Positions 22,446 through 35,076 of a stretch of DNA of 64,000 nt are shown here, piece after piece. This DNA comes from Aporrectodea caliginosa (Eukaryota > Annelida > Clitellata > Crassiclitellata > Lumbricidae). The notes beneath the pieces are model-generated. The model was not told the DNA's origin and ran no database searches. It was given only the letters and a program-made list of their open reading frames with translations. The stretch covers positions 725,157 to 789,156 of the forward strand of contig JACEVL010000338.1 in assembly GCA_020284085.1 (NCBI GenBank), in the 5' to 3' direction. Position 1 is the stretch's first letter. The number at the start of each line of letters is the position of its first letter. The position numbers and the translations under genes are program-made.

Positions 22446-23699
22446 TAAATAACAAATTAAATAGATAAAATTAAAATTAAATAGATATAATTAAGTAGGG
22501 CCTACCTGTGCAGGATTATTTAATATCAACTATGAGACAAGAACGCTTGACGCGCTTTAAATGAAATTCGATATAGTAAATAGGGTGGAGTGAAAAAAGT
22601 GAAAAAAGCGAAAATTAGAAATTCAAAAGTAATAGCAACCAAAAGTTGCCTTATGGTATGGGGTCAAAAAATGTCGAAAAATGTTTTAAAAATATTAATG
22701 TCTTCCGACCCCACTAGAGGACCAAAGTTACGAGAAATAGCATTTTTTCCAAAAATTGCAGGTTTTCTTGTAAAATATTTTAATTGAAAACTAATTAAAT
22801 GTCATTCAATATACCGTTGGATAGAGCTCGTAATACTGAATAAAGCGATGTATTAATTTTCAGAATATGCCGATATTTGTAGAAGTTATTAACTTTTTAC
22901 CATTTCTCCTGGTTCGCCACATGTCGCTAAGTGTGAAAACGGTTAAACACTAATAACTTTTTTATCCTTCGAGATATTTCAACCCATAGTATGTCATTCG
23001 ATTCAGCTCGGAACCACCTTTCTAATGGTATATTGTGATGCGGGATTGTTTATTAGTACCCATTTGTTTTAAAAACAATTACAGTTTTTTTGCAATTTTT
23101 CATTGATTCTGTTGTCATTTCAGCTGAATGCGTTATTCATACATTCATACATACATTCAAACATACCTATACGCATGCATGGATACATACTCCTAGTTTG
23201 AACATTTAAGACAATCCGAAATACCGGACTGGTTTGGTGGAAAGATTATGCCTCAGTGAAAAGAAGTCGACACCGGTAGAGGTATACGACAAAATAATTC
23301 GCATAAATTATGCGAAAAATAGGCTCGAAATAAGGATTTGAAGGTCGTCAAAAATTTTATGAGCACAGAAAACACGCATACAATCATATCTGTGACCGAA
23401 TCGTGCTGGGTCGAAGTTTAGCCTGGACTATAAATACACTCGTCAATCCAGCCGTTATTATTCGCCCGCCAATGAGGAAGAAGCAGAGCAATAACGTGAA
23501 CACTAAAAGGCCAGAACACCTCGTCTCGAGACTGGTATTGTACCCTGACAGTCATTTTGTAAGTCGTTTTGAATACGGGTATTACCATTTTGGCAAACAC
23601 TCTTGTTTGTTTTACTAATCTACAAGAAATATAAAAATATAATTGACTAGAACCTTTCTCCAACAATTTCTGAAGACTCTGTTGAAGGGTCCATATATA

Positions 23700-24809
23700 C
23701 TTAAATTACAGGACTGTAGGCGATCATGCTCGGTACTTAGAACTTGGGTCCATTCTCAATTTACATTTTTTTATCACAGAAAATGAACGATCAGACAAAT
23801 ATTGTTACATTTTAATTATTTTTTTACCAATTTGCTCGTGCCGATAGGGCCTACATTCGAGAAGACATTACCTAAAGGATAAAATAATCTAAGGTCATTT
23901 CAAGGTCAAAAGATCAAAATCAAATGACCATATCTGAGCCAAATGTTATTTTATTTGGGTGATTCTGGGTATTGGCCATTGTTCTTTGATTTTGACCTTT
24001 GACCTTCAAATGACCTTGAAGTAACCCAAGTTCGTTTCAAGGTCAAAAGGTAAAAATAAAAATGGAGAATTGCCATAACACAGAATCACCCAAATAAAAC
24101 AATATTCTGTGTAATGGTCATTGTTCCTTGATTTTGACCTTTGACCTTCAAATGACCTTGGGTTCACCCAAGGTCATTTAAAAGTAAAAAGGTCAACATC
24201 AAGGACCAATGACCATTACACAGAATCAATCAAATAAAACAACATTTGGTTGAGATATGGTCATTTTCTTTTGATTTTGACCTTCTGACCTTGAAATGAC
24301 CTTGGAATATTTTAACCTTTAGGCATTGTCTTCTCGAATGTAGACCATATCGGCATGAGCAAATTGGTATAAGAACAATGAAATGTAATAATATTTGTCT
24401 GAGCTATGGCTATTTCCTCTGATTATCTTCTAAAATTGACCTTTTTGACCTTAAAATAACCTTGGATCGCCTTACATTTGATAACCTTATTTATTATCCC
24501 AGGTAGCCCTTATCTAGATGAGAAACACAAGAAAGAATTAGTTGATTTCAAGAAGTATTGGCTGAGATATGGCCATTTTTCTCTAATTTTTGCTAGATTA
24601 AAATTTTTCTGACCTTGAAATGACCTTGAATTATCCAGAATTTAGCGTCAATATTTTCCCCCGATATAGCCCTCGTTGAGACAAATAGAACAAAGAAGTG
24701 TTCATGCAAATCGGACTATTCGTTCATTTTTTTTGATGAAAAGTGTAAATTGAGAATGGACCCAAGTTCGAAGTCCCGAGGCTGAGCGCCTACAGTCCTG
24801 TAATTTAAG
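23700..24809. mobile_element. Fold-back element with ~110-bp inverted ends
   Basis: The left end 'cttaaattacaggactgtagg' continues through 'aacttgggtccattctcaa' and 'aatgaacga'. The right end is its near-exact inverse ('cctacagtcctgtaatttaag', ending 24809). The arms are therefore about 110 bp and similar. The interior consists of 'ccttgaaatgacctt' and complementary words in both orientations plus 'atttgggtgattctg'-like words, giving a largely palindromic 1.1-kb unit. A truncated relative is at 5560-6435. No coding. Confidence 0.75.
23892..24626. promoter_or_regulatory. Cluster of AGGTCA direct repeats (DR5, DR1, DR2)
   Basis: Perfect half-sites AGGTCA/TGACCT stand as direct repeats spaced by 5 at 23892-23908, 24000-24016, 24142-24158, 24286-24302 and 24610-24626. 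They are spaced by 1 at 23993-24005 and 24135-24147, and by 2 at 24278-24291. DR5 and DR1 are classical binding layouts of RAR/RXR and RXR-type nuclear receptors. All lie in the fold-back element, so binding in vivo is only inferred. Confidence 0.35.
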
Positions 24810-25123
24810 GGGTCTATGATATAGGCTAAAATTAATGTGCAATTACAATAATACTTATACATAATTATACAGCTGCAAAGTCAGTAGAAATATTTGAGTA
24901 GTTATATCTTTTATATTTTGGATTTTTATATTTATACTATACTTAGAACGTGTACAGCTTTGCCAAGTCATAATGCGATGTTGTCCATGAAGATATTAAC
25001 TTAAACTCGGAATTTGACAGTTCCTCTACACAATAGGCCTACAACAGGACACTGCTCCTTTACGTGTGGTTAGGTCGGTAATATAAATTTATATGTCTAG
25101 TTTTGTTCATAAGTTAGTTAGTT

Positions 25124-25546
25124 TTACATGTCTATTTTGCTATAGCTTCTAGTATATACCTTTACAAAACATTCTCGATATAAAGTTTCGACTGTCTTTT
25201 TCCGGGAGAGTGAATACGTGCAGTCGATTTCGTAGGTTGTACTGGGTTGCCCGTTTAGTAGGACGTGATGCTCACTGATCTGGTTCGCTTTGAACAAGGT
25301 TTGATCTGCCTTGGTTACTAGTGAGTCCACAGATGGGGTTGTAGGTGGTAGGTATCCTGCTCTTTTTAGTTTGCCTATTATCTTCTCGAACCTAGCCGTT
25401 TCCCCAAGTCCGGCAGTAGGCCTCACATGCAGGAGACTAGCATTCGTGCTATCACCGTAGTTCGCGTGATCTCGTGGAGTGTCGGTATAGTTATCCCGTG
25501 TGCTGTTAGTTTTATTAGCGCGTAGGCCTACATACATGCTGAGCAT
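25124..25546 (-). mobile_element. LINE ORF2 C-terminal fragment
   Basis: The 140-codon frame reads RFEKIIGKLKRAGYLPPTTP, then VTKADQTLFKA and HHVLLNGQPSTTY. This resembles the 'aDxxLFxaixxnxxHvLhxLLP' stretch near the end of many RT-bearing ORF2 proteins. No RT core occurs near it. The preceding 24840-25120 holds nothing recognisable. Confidence 0.45.
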
Positions 25547-25819
25547 GATTACTGATGTGCTCAGTTATTGTTAGTTTTTTCCCCGATGATAATTCTTAAG
25601 GCCTTGGATGATGCTGACCTTGCGACTTCTGAGATAGACGGAAGATGCAAAATTGAGCCTTTTTCGATTGTCATTTCCCTCGTTTCTTCTTTTTTTTATT
25701 CCTGAGTTCTTATCCTTTGCACACGAATGGATGTGCTGTAGGTTTTCCTTTTTTTTCATATGGAATATAATTTTTGCATTTTAGGTAGCTGTAGCAGATT
25801 CATTGGCCCACATTTTGAG

Positions 25820-26650
25820 GTAAACATCATGGTGGTAGTCCCCGCCATTCAAAAGTTATACCTGATATACCCGAGGCACCAGAGGGGTGGATACCACCCC
25901 CCTTAGTTTTTCGCCTATAGCTTATTGACTATTCTTCCTAGAAGAGAAACAATTATACCATTCTTTAGAGGGAATGCAGGGCTTCATTTGAATACTTATA
26001 TTTTTGTCTTATGAAAACCGGAAGTGATCAAAATACATAATAATACGCGTAATATGCGTGAAAAATGGCTGAATGGAAGCACTCCCCCCTTAGTTTTTGT
26101 CTGTAGCGTATTCATTTGTCTTCCTGGAAGAGAAACAAATATACCATTCTTTAGAGGGAATGTAGGGCTTCATTTGCATACCCACATCTTTGTCTTTGAA
26201 TACCGGAAGTGATCAAAATAAATAATAATACGCGTAGTCTGTGTGAAAATGGCTGAATACAGCATTAAAACGTAAACCGATATGTGTATGGATATATATG
26301 TATTGATGTACTTTTACGCTATATAAACATGTGTAGGGATGATTGTGTGTATCTTTTATACATAGATCAGTTTCAAAACACACATAATCTTATATTTGTT
26401 TATGTTTATCCAAAAAGTACAAAATGTACGCAATAATATAAAATATCGCTCATTAAGGGGTTCCGTTGGTAAAAGTGATGTAATTTCGAGGTGCATTCAC
26501 ATAATGTACAACTAAATATATCATTCTGTGCAGAAATGAATGCTGAATCCAATGCTATATTACAAGTTATGATATGTGAAACCAAACACGAAATTCAGGG
26601 GGGTGGTAACCACCCCCTTGGTAGCCGATGTCACAAAAAGCTTGATAGCC
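25820..26650 (+). repeat. Repeat block with a ~187-bp tandem duplication
   Basis: The unit 'cccccttagtttttcgcctatag ... ataataatacgcgtaatatgcgtg' at about 25895-26080 is repeated at 26083-26265 with few differences. Palindromic 'ggtggataccaccccc' (25885) and 'ggtggtaaccaccccc' (26601) lie near the two outer ends in inverted context. This suggests a non-autonomous element. From 26660 to 27245 nothing was recognised. Confidence 0.5.
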
Positions 26651-27250
26651 CGAGGGTTAAAGGAGGTTAGGTGTTTCCGATTATCCAAGTAGTTAATACA
26701 CCGGTTACAAATACAATCCGGTAGGTCAAGTGATGTTAGTGGGATAATAATTGCAGAATGTCTGATGGAGTCAAAATTAATGCTTTTCTGTAATCGATTT
26801 TATTTCGCTGGTCATTCCAATCTTTAGCCAATGCTTTAGCCTAAGTTCTTTTAGGCGCTGTAGAATATCCCGTGTGATTTCAGTAATACAAAGTGTGATT
26901 CAAGTACTAGCGCCTAACATGGTTCTGTTCGCCGTCTTTATTTCGGAATGAATAGCAGCTCATTGACTTCTCAATATCAATCAGTACAGCTTTTAAACAA
27001 TGAAACGCAGAGTTGATGCTGAGGTCAATAGGTTAACCGAAATGGTCACATTGACCCAATGGTTCTCGGCTAGCCTATATTTCCATTGTATGCGGTGACT
27101 GCAATTTCAGTTAACCTTGTCCCGTAACCTAAGCAAAGTAGCCTACAGCCATTAACCGAAATAAATGATTTTTCACGCAGACTATTCAACAAAAATTTCA
27201 CATCTTGTAGTGAAATTGTTGGTATGCATATCACTCAAATAACTTTTAAC

Positions 27251-27436
27251 AGGGCCGTAGCGAGGCATGTGCCAACGGTGCCGCGGCACAGGGCTCAACT
27301 CAAGAGGGGCGCAAATTTTGATACGGAATGATTTAATTATTAAACTAACGACCTTATCCTGAAATATGAAATATTCATCATAAATGAAATAAATGTAATA
27401 AAATTAAAAACAACAAATAAAGTGTATAATATATAA
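27251..27436 (+). mobile_element. hAT-like element end plus R3 copy
   Basis: CAGGGCCGTAGCGAGG begins at 27251 after 'ttttaa'. It resembles common hAT terminal repeats, and 'gtgccgcggcacagggc' follows. The AT-rich R3 sequence shared with 22195-22330 then runs to about 27436. The opposite end was not found. Confidence 0.4.
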
Positions 27437-27488
27437 TATTAATGTTGATACCAGATGCTACCTGTTATAAGAGATTGAATATTAATGC

Positions 27489-27548
<60 letters not shown>

Positions 27549-27650
27549 TGTCTGCTATTTAAAGAAACCACGAACTAGGTAGAATACAAAAGCATTATCC
27601 TAGCTGTAGAAAGAGTCTGTTATTTATAGGATAGCACAGTCATGCTTGAC
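27437..27650 (+). repeat. R2 copy 2 with (GA)n microsatellite
   Basis: This copy of the repeat at 5276-5420 is interrupted by about 57 bp of (GA)n at 27488-27545. From 27660 to 28130 nothing was recognised. Confidence 0.65.
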
Positions 27651-28139
27651 GGGTGCATTATACAAGTATGACCGTATCATGGACTCACCTATATAAGCTA
27701 AAAAGTAGGAATGACGAAGAGTTTGGTATTAGTTCTTAAGGACTGTTGTTTAAGTTAGATATGCTAAATCTCACTTGTATAGTTAAGTTACATGTAGCTT
27801 CAGACTAGTTAACTATTTAAATAGCATTCGGATTCGTGTTCCTCGCAACCAAACGCGGTGCTTCTTGACGTGTTTGTCTTACGTTCTCTTCCGAAGAAAG
27901 AGACTATGTGAAGAAACTGATTTCAATCAGGCTGTATAATTATGTTTAAAGTTTTAACGTTGAGAATACATTTTATTAGACGACATTGGTTCTGTCCTCA
28001 CCTTCAGGCAGTTGCATGTAACAATGTAATTTAGCGTGTGTAAAACTTGTAAATTTGTAATAATTGTCCTCTGACGAAATGGATGTAGGGCCTACGTTAG
28101 CCAAAATGTGAATATTAGGCGCGGATAGTCAGCCACCGG

Positions 28140-28962
28140 TAATGGGCGTCCGCATATAGGGGCAAGAGGGGCACATGCCCCCTCCTGGAAAATTGACATA
28201 TTTGTTTAACTACTACTTTTTGGTGTTTTACAAATTTCTTCGCACGAAAGCACTAATGATGATACGAATGATACACAAAGTGAAACTGAGAAATATAACT
28301 TTAAGTAAGAATAAAGAGAATGTGTCTTCTAGCTTAGCCATAAAGCATAAAAAATCATTTCGAAGCCAAAGCTACATGTAAGGCTTGGTTTGATTTTTGG
28401 TCTTCATCGCCAATGCAAGACACTAACAGCCACTTTCTTGACATACTTTCACAAACTGAATTTTACCCTGCTGTTCACAAAGCAATTGTTATCCTCTTAA
28501 CATTACCTGCGACGACTACGTTTAGTCTACAATTGAGAGATCATTCAGTATAATGCATCGTGTGTACACATGGCTAAAAGCAACCGTGGCAGATGACCGT
28601 TTATCGGCAATATTGATGCTCAGTGAATACCGAGAAAAAGTCAATTCCAACAAAGCAGAATTTATTTTATGGAGAAAGTGGTAGACGAGTTCGGCAGAGA
28701 CCGCAGATGATTTCTGTTCAAATGACTTTCGTTTTTTAACTGTTCTAAAAAAACTGTTATTGGAAAACTTTCATTAAAGTACAAATTACCGATTATGTTT
28801 GGCTGATGTTTCAAATTATCAAATTTTACATTGAAAACACCTCTATGAAAAATATCCATGTTCTTAATTTCTTACGTGTTTTGCATTATTTTAGCTGTTG
28901 CTAAAAATGTAACTGTGACCATTGTATTTGCCCCTCCTGCAAAAATCTCTGCGGGAGCCCAT
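28140..28962 (+). mobile_element. Internally deleted hAT element with transposase C-terminus relic
   Basis: The 823-bp unit is bounded by inverted ends of the form ATGGGCGtCCGCA / ATGGGCtCCCGCA and 'ggggca'. It is flanked by 8-bp repeats GCCACCGG (28132-28139) and GCCACCAG (28963-28970), one mismatch. Inside, at 28430-28690, are YPAVHKAIVILLTLPATT, then in another frame IERSFSIMHRVYTWLK and DDRLSAILMLSEYREKV. This is the C-terminal dimerisation region of hAT transposases (AERSFSxLRRVKTWLR pattern). It inserted in a LINE fragment. A smaller relative is at 50685-50979. Confidence 0.75.
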
Positions 28963-29230
28963 GCCACCAGTTAAAGATGGAGTTGGATATCCAAGTGCTT
29001 GAAAGCCGTGGATAAATAGTGAGTTTTGAGTTGCTTTTTGAAGGAAGTGAATTTGAGTTACGAAGGTAGAGTGACAGTTGATTCCATTCCTTGGGAGCAG
29101 AGGCATGGAATGCAAGCGGGCCCATGACTGTTGTACATCGTAGTTCAGCTAAGAGACCCGTACATGATGATCGCAGGCAACGAGGAGGGATGTAAGGAGT
29201 TAGTGGTGATTGAAGGTATGGCACACCGCT
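28963..29230 (-). mobile_element. LINE ORF2 C-terminus fragment
   Basis: The frame reads PYIPPRCLRSSCTGLLAELR, then GPLAFHASAPKEWNQL and LPSKSNSKLTIY. This is the classical CR1-like end (RSS...LL, AF..aAP.lWN.LP, FK..L). It is cut by the hAT insertion ending at 28962. A homologous piece precedes module D at 55845-55943, so this LINE fragment is at the border of the duplicated modules. Confidence 0.7.
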
Positions 29231-30656
29231 ATTGCTGTTTATTTCGTCAACATTGAAAAGTTACAGTGATCAGTACAACATGATTAGCCTCTGCTTGGCT
29301 GCCATTGCATGCATGAAAGCGCAGATATAAAATGGCATTATGTTCAAGTTCAGACGTTCCGGTAAAAAGGTACAATAAGTAGTACGAAACGATTAGACTT
29401 GGAATGTAAGTCCTGACATTACAAATGGCTCATATCAAATGATTATAGCAATGCACTGCTAACATGTGCAAAGATATTGGGTACAAATCATCAAAAATGC
29501 ATAGATGTGGTCATTTTAAATATTATGATGACAATGATTAGCAATAGACACCTTTTTACGCAAAGTTTGTGCTAGCGAAGCACACTCTTAAGACTGTATG
29601 AAGCCAGAATATCGCGATGAAACTACACGGTTTAGGAGATGCTATAAAATATAGGCCTTAAAGTCATTGAAGGCATTATTGAAGCTAAATAGAACAATTT
29701 AATTATGCAGCAGCCAACTGTGAACCAGATGCCCTACGTTATAGCCCTGTTAGGAAAGAATCCAAATATTCTAAGGCAGTCGTAGTTTCTGTCTGCAAAC
29801 ATATTATAGCGTAATTGATATTTCAGCAAACTAAACTTAGCGTTATTATCGTCATCACAGCAATCGCCACCAAAGTCTCTATTCTGACAATATCGATAAC
29901 TGTTGGCAGAAATATTCCATTGATGAAACGGTTGTGATTCTCAAAAGGATGTTCCTAAGCGGAAGTAATTTCTGCCATGGTAGTGGTTTTCGGTTAACAA
30001 GAAGAGATCGGTGGATGGAACATTAAGAACAGCGTTTTCATCGGCGTCTTAATGCCCAGATAGCAGTGATTTAGAACAACCGCTTACATTACAATGATTA
30101 TGTCACCTTCTATTACAGATTCCTCTGCATAAAGGATACTAGGTCTACTTGAGCTATAACTGTTGTCATCGCTCATTCACAATTTATACAAAAGGCTGCC
30201 GTTATCAACATGTCAAAGTTAAAGAGGATATAACGAAGCCATTCGAGCATATTAAGTTTTCCATTTAGTTGCCTGTCTAATGTCTATCACAGACGCCAGA
30301 ATCCCACAGGGTGCGTATGATCGGAGGCGTAGATGTTAAAAGAGCAGGCCGTGAAGAGGAAGTCGAACCTGCTGTGAAATCAAAATCAAACTCAAGGCAA
30401 CCTCAGATTCTTTTGAAGCTCACAGTCATACGGAGGTACCGTTTAGGTCTGCACATTTTAGCAGAAGAGCTTGGAATCCCCGAAGTGAAAAGGCTGCGTG
30501 CACATTTTCCTTTAAGACAATAGATTGGCTTTCCATTCACTACCGAGTGACGCAACAATACCTTAGAAGTAAGTTTCCCACATCGGAATCATTATCAAGT
30601 AAAGCAAATTTCATATGAAAACAAAACCTGGTCATAGATGCAACGAATCTCTTGCA
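29231..30656. repeat. Duplicated 3' flank of Mab-21 module B
   Basis: Non-coding sequence shared with 35077-37060 and 55960-57520. Landmarks are 'ttagcctctgcttggctg', 'caaagtttgtgctagcga', 'gatgaaacggttgtgattc' and 'cgtatgatcggaggcgtaga'. It contains no recognisable gene. Confidence 0.75.
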
Positions 30657-33604
30657 CTATTTACTTAGAATACGAAACTTTCGTAGAAGAAATCTGCGAA
30701 TGATTTGTTCAAACGGAAAATTAGATTTGCGGACATAAAATTCAGTCATTGCTTCTTTATACGAAAGATTGCAGTCGATACAACATCTGACTTTCAAATA
30801 TCTTGCAAGGAAATGTCTTCCAAGAAAATAGTGGCAGATAACAGTGTAACGATATAGACGACAACGCGGAAGCACATCCGTTTTGAAGGTCATACCATGG
30901 GCATCCGAGTGTTCAAACGTTGAATCAGGGGTTAAAATTAATTCAGATTTTCGCAATCTGTCATTCACAAGTGATAAATAGTAAAGAATTTCGTTAAGTC
31001 CAATCAAAGACTGTACGTCACTATCGAAATAAGAGTCAATTGGTGGCAGCAATAACACATTCAGTAATGTAGATTCTTTCAAATCGCTTGGCAGATCAGG
31101 CCCATGAAGAATTCGCTCACAAACATCCTGCACCTCATTGTATTGGCCACACTTGTAAAGGTACAAAGCACGATAGCAATCAACTGTATTGCACTGGATA
31201 CCAAAGACTTTTCGGATATTATTGTAGAATGATGCCATATTTTCTAGGGCATATTCCATTAGAACATGAATTACTGTTTCTCTAACTATCAAAGGATTCA
31301 CACTTGTAGACTCGGTTTCTGTAAATGACTCTGTTCTAGAGTACAGGATTTGCTTGGTAGCATTGCCATAACAACCTGACATCGTCGAAACAATATATTT
31401 CGGTTTAAATAAATCCTTCAAATATCTGTCCATAGGAAACGCTGAATTTGGTAATACATGATGCAAATCTAAACGTATGGATATTCTGTCGGCAGATAAT
31501 AAAGCTAAATAATGAGCAAACACCTCTTGCGAAAGACGCAGGTCAAGATACTGCCGCTTGCCGATGTAATGAAGATTATTGATGGTAATATATTTTCCAA
31601 GTGCATACAATCCAACGATACTTGCAATATCGTCAATAAACAACAAACAGCCTGCATTCAGTGTCTCCTTATCCCCCTGGTAAGTCTGATCAACAACTGC
31701 CAAACATAAGCGTGTCGCTTGTTTGTATTCTGATGTGGCGAAATGCAGAGCAGCCAGGTAGGACAAAGCCGCAGGAGCAATACCGTTGCATTTAGAATCT
31801 TCGTATTCTAAAGCTCTTCTAAGAAACTCTTTTGACATGAGAGCCAGTAGTTGAAATTTTGGACGGCTACTTGATCCAGTTAAATTTTCCATGAGTCCCT
31901 GAGCACGTAGGAATTGAAACCGACTACTTTGGGTTGAATACGTTTTCGGAAAGTTATGATACTTAGACCTTATTAGTCTAGGTTCCGTTGATATTGCTTG
32001 GACAAATTCAATAAAGAGATTGCTATCCCATGAAATCTCTCCACATCTTAATCCATATGCAGTATGCAAAATATACAGTAGGATGTCATAGTACGTGAAA
32101 GCGAAGACGTTTGTATTGTTGGAAGATCTGCTGGTCTACCGTTTATGTTGGGATCAATACGTTTTACATGACATCCAACTTTTAAGCTCCGGCGCAATCC
32201 AGAACAGTACCCGTCTCTTATTATACGACGACAGCTATCCTGAGCTTCTGCAAACGTGGAAAGAAATAATAAATCGAGTGATTTTGATTCCCTGACTTTC
32301 CAAGACTCAAAGAGAAGAAGCATGTAATCCACAAAATGAGGCATCACTGTGCTATTGAACATGCGATTTTTCCGAATGAATGACTGTATGTAATTATCCA
32401 CAAACCAACAACAAAGAATGCCAGAATTTTGGAATTCGTTTAGTCGTTTCTCAGTCTTATCAAGGACTGTGTGGCTCGATGGCTTATGAAATAAATTTGA
32501 TTCAGGAATAAAATAGTTTGGGCAGTGCCTCTTCTTGAGCCATTCCGAAAGCCTTTGTAACAGCTCACAGCAGATCGTTATAACAGAAGAGCAATTCCAC
32601 CGTTCCGACGACATCTTTTCACAAGTCCATAACATCAGCGTCTTTAAATGATAAGTACAGAGAACCTCATCTTCCTTTGGACAATTCTTTTGTATCAATT
32701 CTCTCTTTGCAAAGAATCTCAACAAATGGTAGACGATCTGTTGAACTTGAGTCCAACTCTGAATTAATATTACTTCTGCGACTGAAAATGAAAATATCCA
32801 CTGGCGTTTATCGTCTCAGCAAGAACGATGCTGAACATAGACAACATGACAGCCACTGTGCACAACCTCGGAGATTGTACGAATGGTCGGCCATCCGTTA
32901 TTCCTAGGTCGGTGTAGCCAGGCTTGGGCTTCTTTAGGCCATTGTGGGCACCACACGCTTACGACAATATCAGTTCCGGTATTATGATCATCAGGCATAT
33001 CTATTTGGTGTATAATGGCTGGACCATTAACGATTCTCTTGCAATCCGTTTCGAGTTTAATAGGGGCATAGTCATTTGCTATAATATCCATATTTAGCGC
33101 CATGTAGCTATTTGTAAACTCTGCATGTTTAAGTTCGTACTTTTTATATTTCCAATTATAGTTCATTTTTCCCAAACCGCGTAATCGAACAAAACCTGGA
33201 GGACTGTCGTATGTTTCAATCTTCCAGCACTTTATCGAATCGTCTAAGCAACTCAAATCTAGGCCACTCAAATCGCTTGGCAACACTGAAATGTCGCCAC
33301 TGAAGGCCAGTTCATCAGCATTGGCGATTAAGAGATCAACGTCGTCAATGCATTTATTGAGCGGTCGGATATAGAACTCCGCAACGCTACCACACACAAT
33401 CAAGTAGTCGTTTGAATATTTTCTTTCTGCACTACTAGGACACCCTATTAAGTTATGCATGTGATCCGAGATAACAGAAGTAGACTTTGGAAGTAATTGA
33501 CATGTGCTAACAATGAATGCAGATGCCATTTCTTCGGTTGATTTATCCGCATATTCCGTCATCCTAAATAGGAAAAACATCTCAATCATAAAACTCATCA
33601 TCAT
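30657..33604 (-). pseudogene. Mab-21/cGAS-like nucleotidyltransferase + TPR-like protein, copy B (stop and frameshift)
   Basis: This full-length relative of the open copies is broken twice. After QHRSC near 32816 the arginine codon AGA of other copies is TGA, a stop inside the Mab-21 domain. Near 32060-32100, after LPTIQ, a single T is missing, which shifts the frame until the next piece (30657-32069). The N-terminal piece (32816-33604) keeps CGSVAEFYIRPLN, DDVDLLI, GTDIV and CPQWPKEAQAWLHRP. The C-terminal piece has both TPR-like hairpins and ends RKFRILSK. The upstream in-frame hydrophobic leader seen in copies A and C is disrupted here by a short deletion. Because the early stop would remove most of the C-lobe, I call it a pseudogene. 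High similarity to the intact copies suggests recent loss. Confidence 0.85.
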
Positions 33605-33932
33605 TATAATTAACGCTGTAGGAGGAGGAACAGAATTCTAGTTTTCATCCATTTCAGGTGCCACCAATCACCTCTATCACTCACAATAATTCGACCAATG
33701 ATGTTCACTAGACAGTCTACTATCAACTGACCATCTATCTGATGGCGACCTGAATCGTCTGACACTAACCAATCACACTCATCACTTTTGAAAAGTAACC
33801 TTTAATACAATATACAATTACTAACTCAGGAAACTCAAACTAATTTTTACTCGATAGCTCATCTCCATTTGGCTGTTGTTTTTGCTTAAGGGTTTTCCAT
33901 TCAACTCTGATTTCATTTAGACAGGTATAATT

Positions 33933-34330
33933 CAGGGTTGTCCAATAAACGGCCCGCAAACCACAATCCGGCCCGAGTCGGTTCATCAGTTCCGCCGAGC
34001 CTTTCAAGAAAATAATTAATTAATTAATTTTTTATGTCTAAACTAGTGAACTGCATAATAGGACGGTCTTCAGAATTTCACATATTGCTTTGTTTCACAC
34101 CAAACGAAGTTTTAATGTTCTTTGGTGCATTAGTTTTTGGGCACTGAAAGATGAAATAAAATCTTTTCTTGCAAGCAAAGGACAAGATGTCAGCTTCTTC
34201 CTAGACAATTTATTGCTAAATGACTTGGCATTTTGGTTTACATAACTAAATACCTAGCTGACTTGAATGTGACGCCTGAAGGAAAAGATTAAAAAAATAA
34301 TATTGCTCATTTTCTGTCTCCGGGCAATTT
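33933..34330 (+). mobile_element. hAT transposon remnant upstream of copy B
   Basis: Same remnant and position as at 10115-10510: CAGGGTTGTCCAA start, 'cggcccgcaaacc', then ASKGQDVSFF and LNDLAFW. The remains are equally decayed, consistent with insertion before module duplication. Confidence 0.6.
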
Positions 34331-34387
34331 TTGTATCACCTGAGGGAGCATGTCTGCATCGGGTAAAAATAATAATTATAATAAATA

Positions 34388-34395
34388 TGACGTCA
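34388..34395. promoter_or_regulatory. TGACGTCA site upstream of copy B
   Basis: A perfect CRE/ATF-type palindrome, in the same sequence context as 10569-10576 and 61798-61805. The following sequence to about 34750 is shared with 61830-62130 only, marking B and D as sister modules. Confidence 0.3.
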
Positions 34396-34827
34396 TGAGC
34401 TTGTAGGTGGAAAAATTGAAAAGTCCTGCTATTTAAAAAAAACTTCTTTGGTTTGCGTAAGCGTTAGAGTGAGATTTTAACACCTTCCTATCAGAGAAAC
34501 TAATTAGTTGAAGCTGATCCGCTCAGACTACGACTCGATTGGCTTGATAAACTTCTCTTCCAACATCAACGTCTTTTAAATTTTGTATAGATGTCCGCCT
34601 GCCATGTTTAAAAACCTACGACGTCACAATCGTCAGTGTCAACGTATTATCGTTTTAAATGGCGGCGCAACTAAAATTCGATAATTAATAATCATAGGTG
34701 TTAAAAAACAAAATAGGAAACGCATAATTATATTGGTATCTCCGCCTCGAATACACACAAACTGCAGTCTATTCTTAATGCAGCAAAGCTTTTTCCATAC
34801 TTCCCCCCCCCCCCCGATATTCAACAG

Positions 34828-35075
34828 CAGGTACAGTTCAAAACCCTTGCCCTCATGCGCAACTGCCTTGTTGGGGTGGCCTCTTCCTACCTGAGGTTCT
34901 TTTGCACCTTAGTCTCCTCCTTACCTGATCTTCGCCTCGTGATCTCGTGGTTGTCCCACGGTAGCTAAAGTGCCGCCTCCCTTAAGTGGCCACCCGGTCC
35001 TACCGCGCCCCTTGTACCCCCACGCGACGCCATTGCGCGCCAGAGTTTTACCATTATCCTAAACCCCCTCCCAGT
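34828..35075 (+). mobile_element. LINE ORF2 C-terminal fragment
   Basis: The open reading VQFKTLALMRNCLVGVASSY and later VPPRDAIARQSFTI...NPLP match the 'iqFKilllvyncLhgxaPxYL ... vPrarxxxxgxRaFsvxaPxlWNsLP' end of CR1-like ORF2, with decay. It is C-rich and ends where Mab-21 module C flank begins (35077). Confidence 0.55.
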
Positions 35076-35076
35076 G

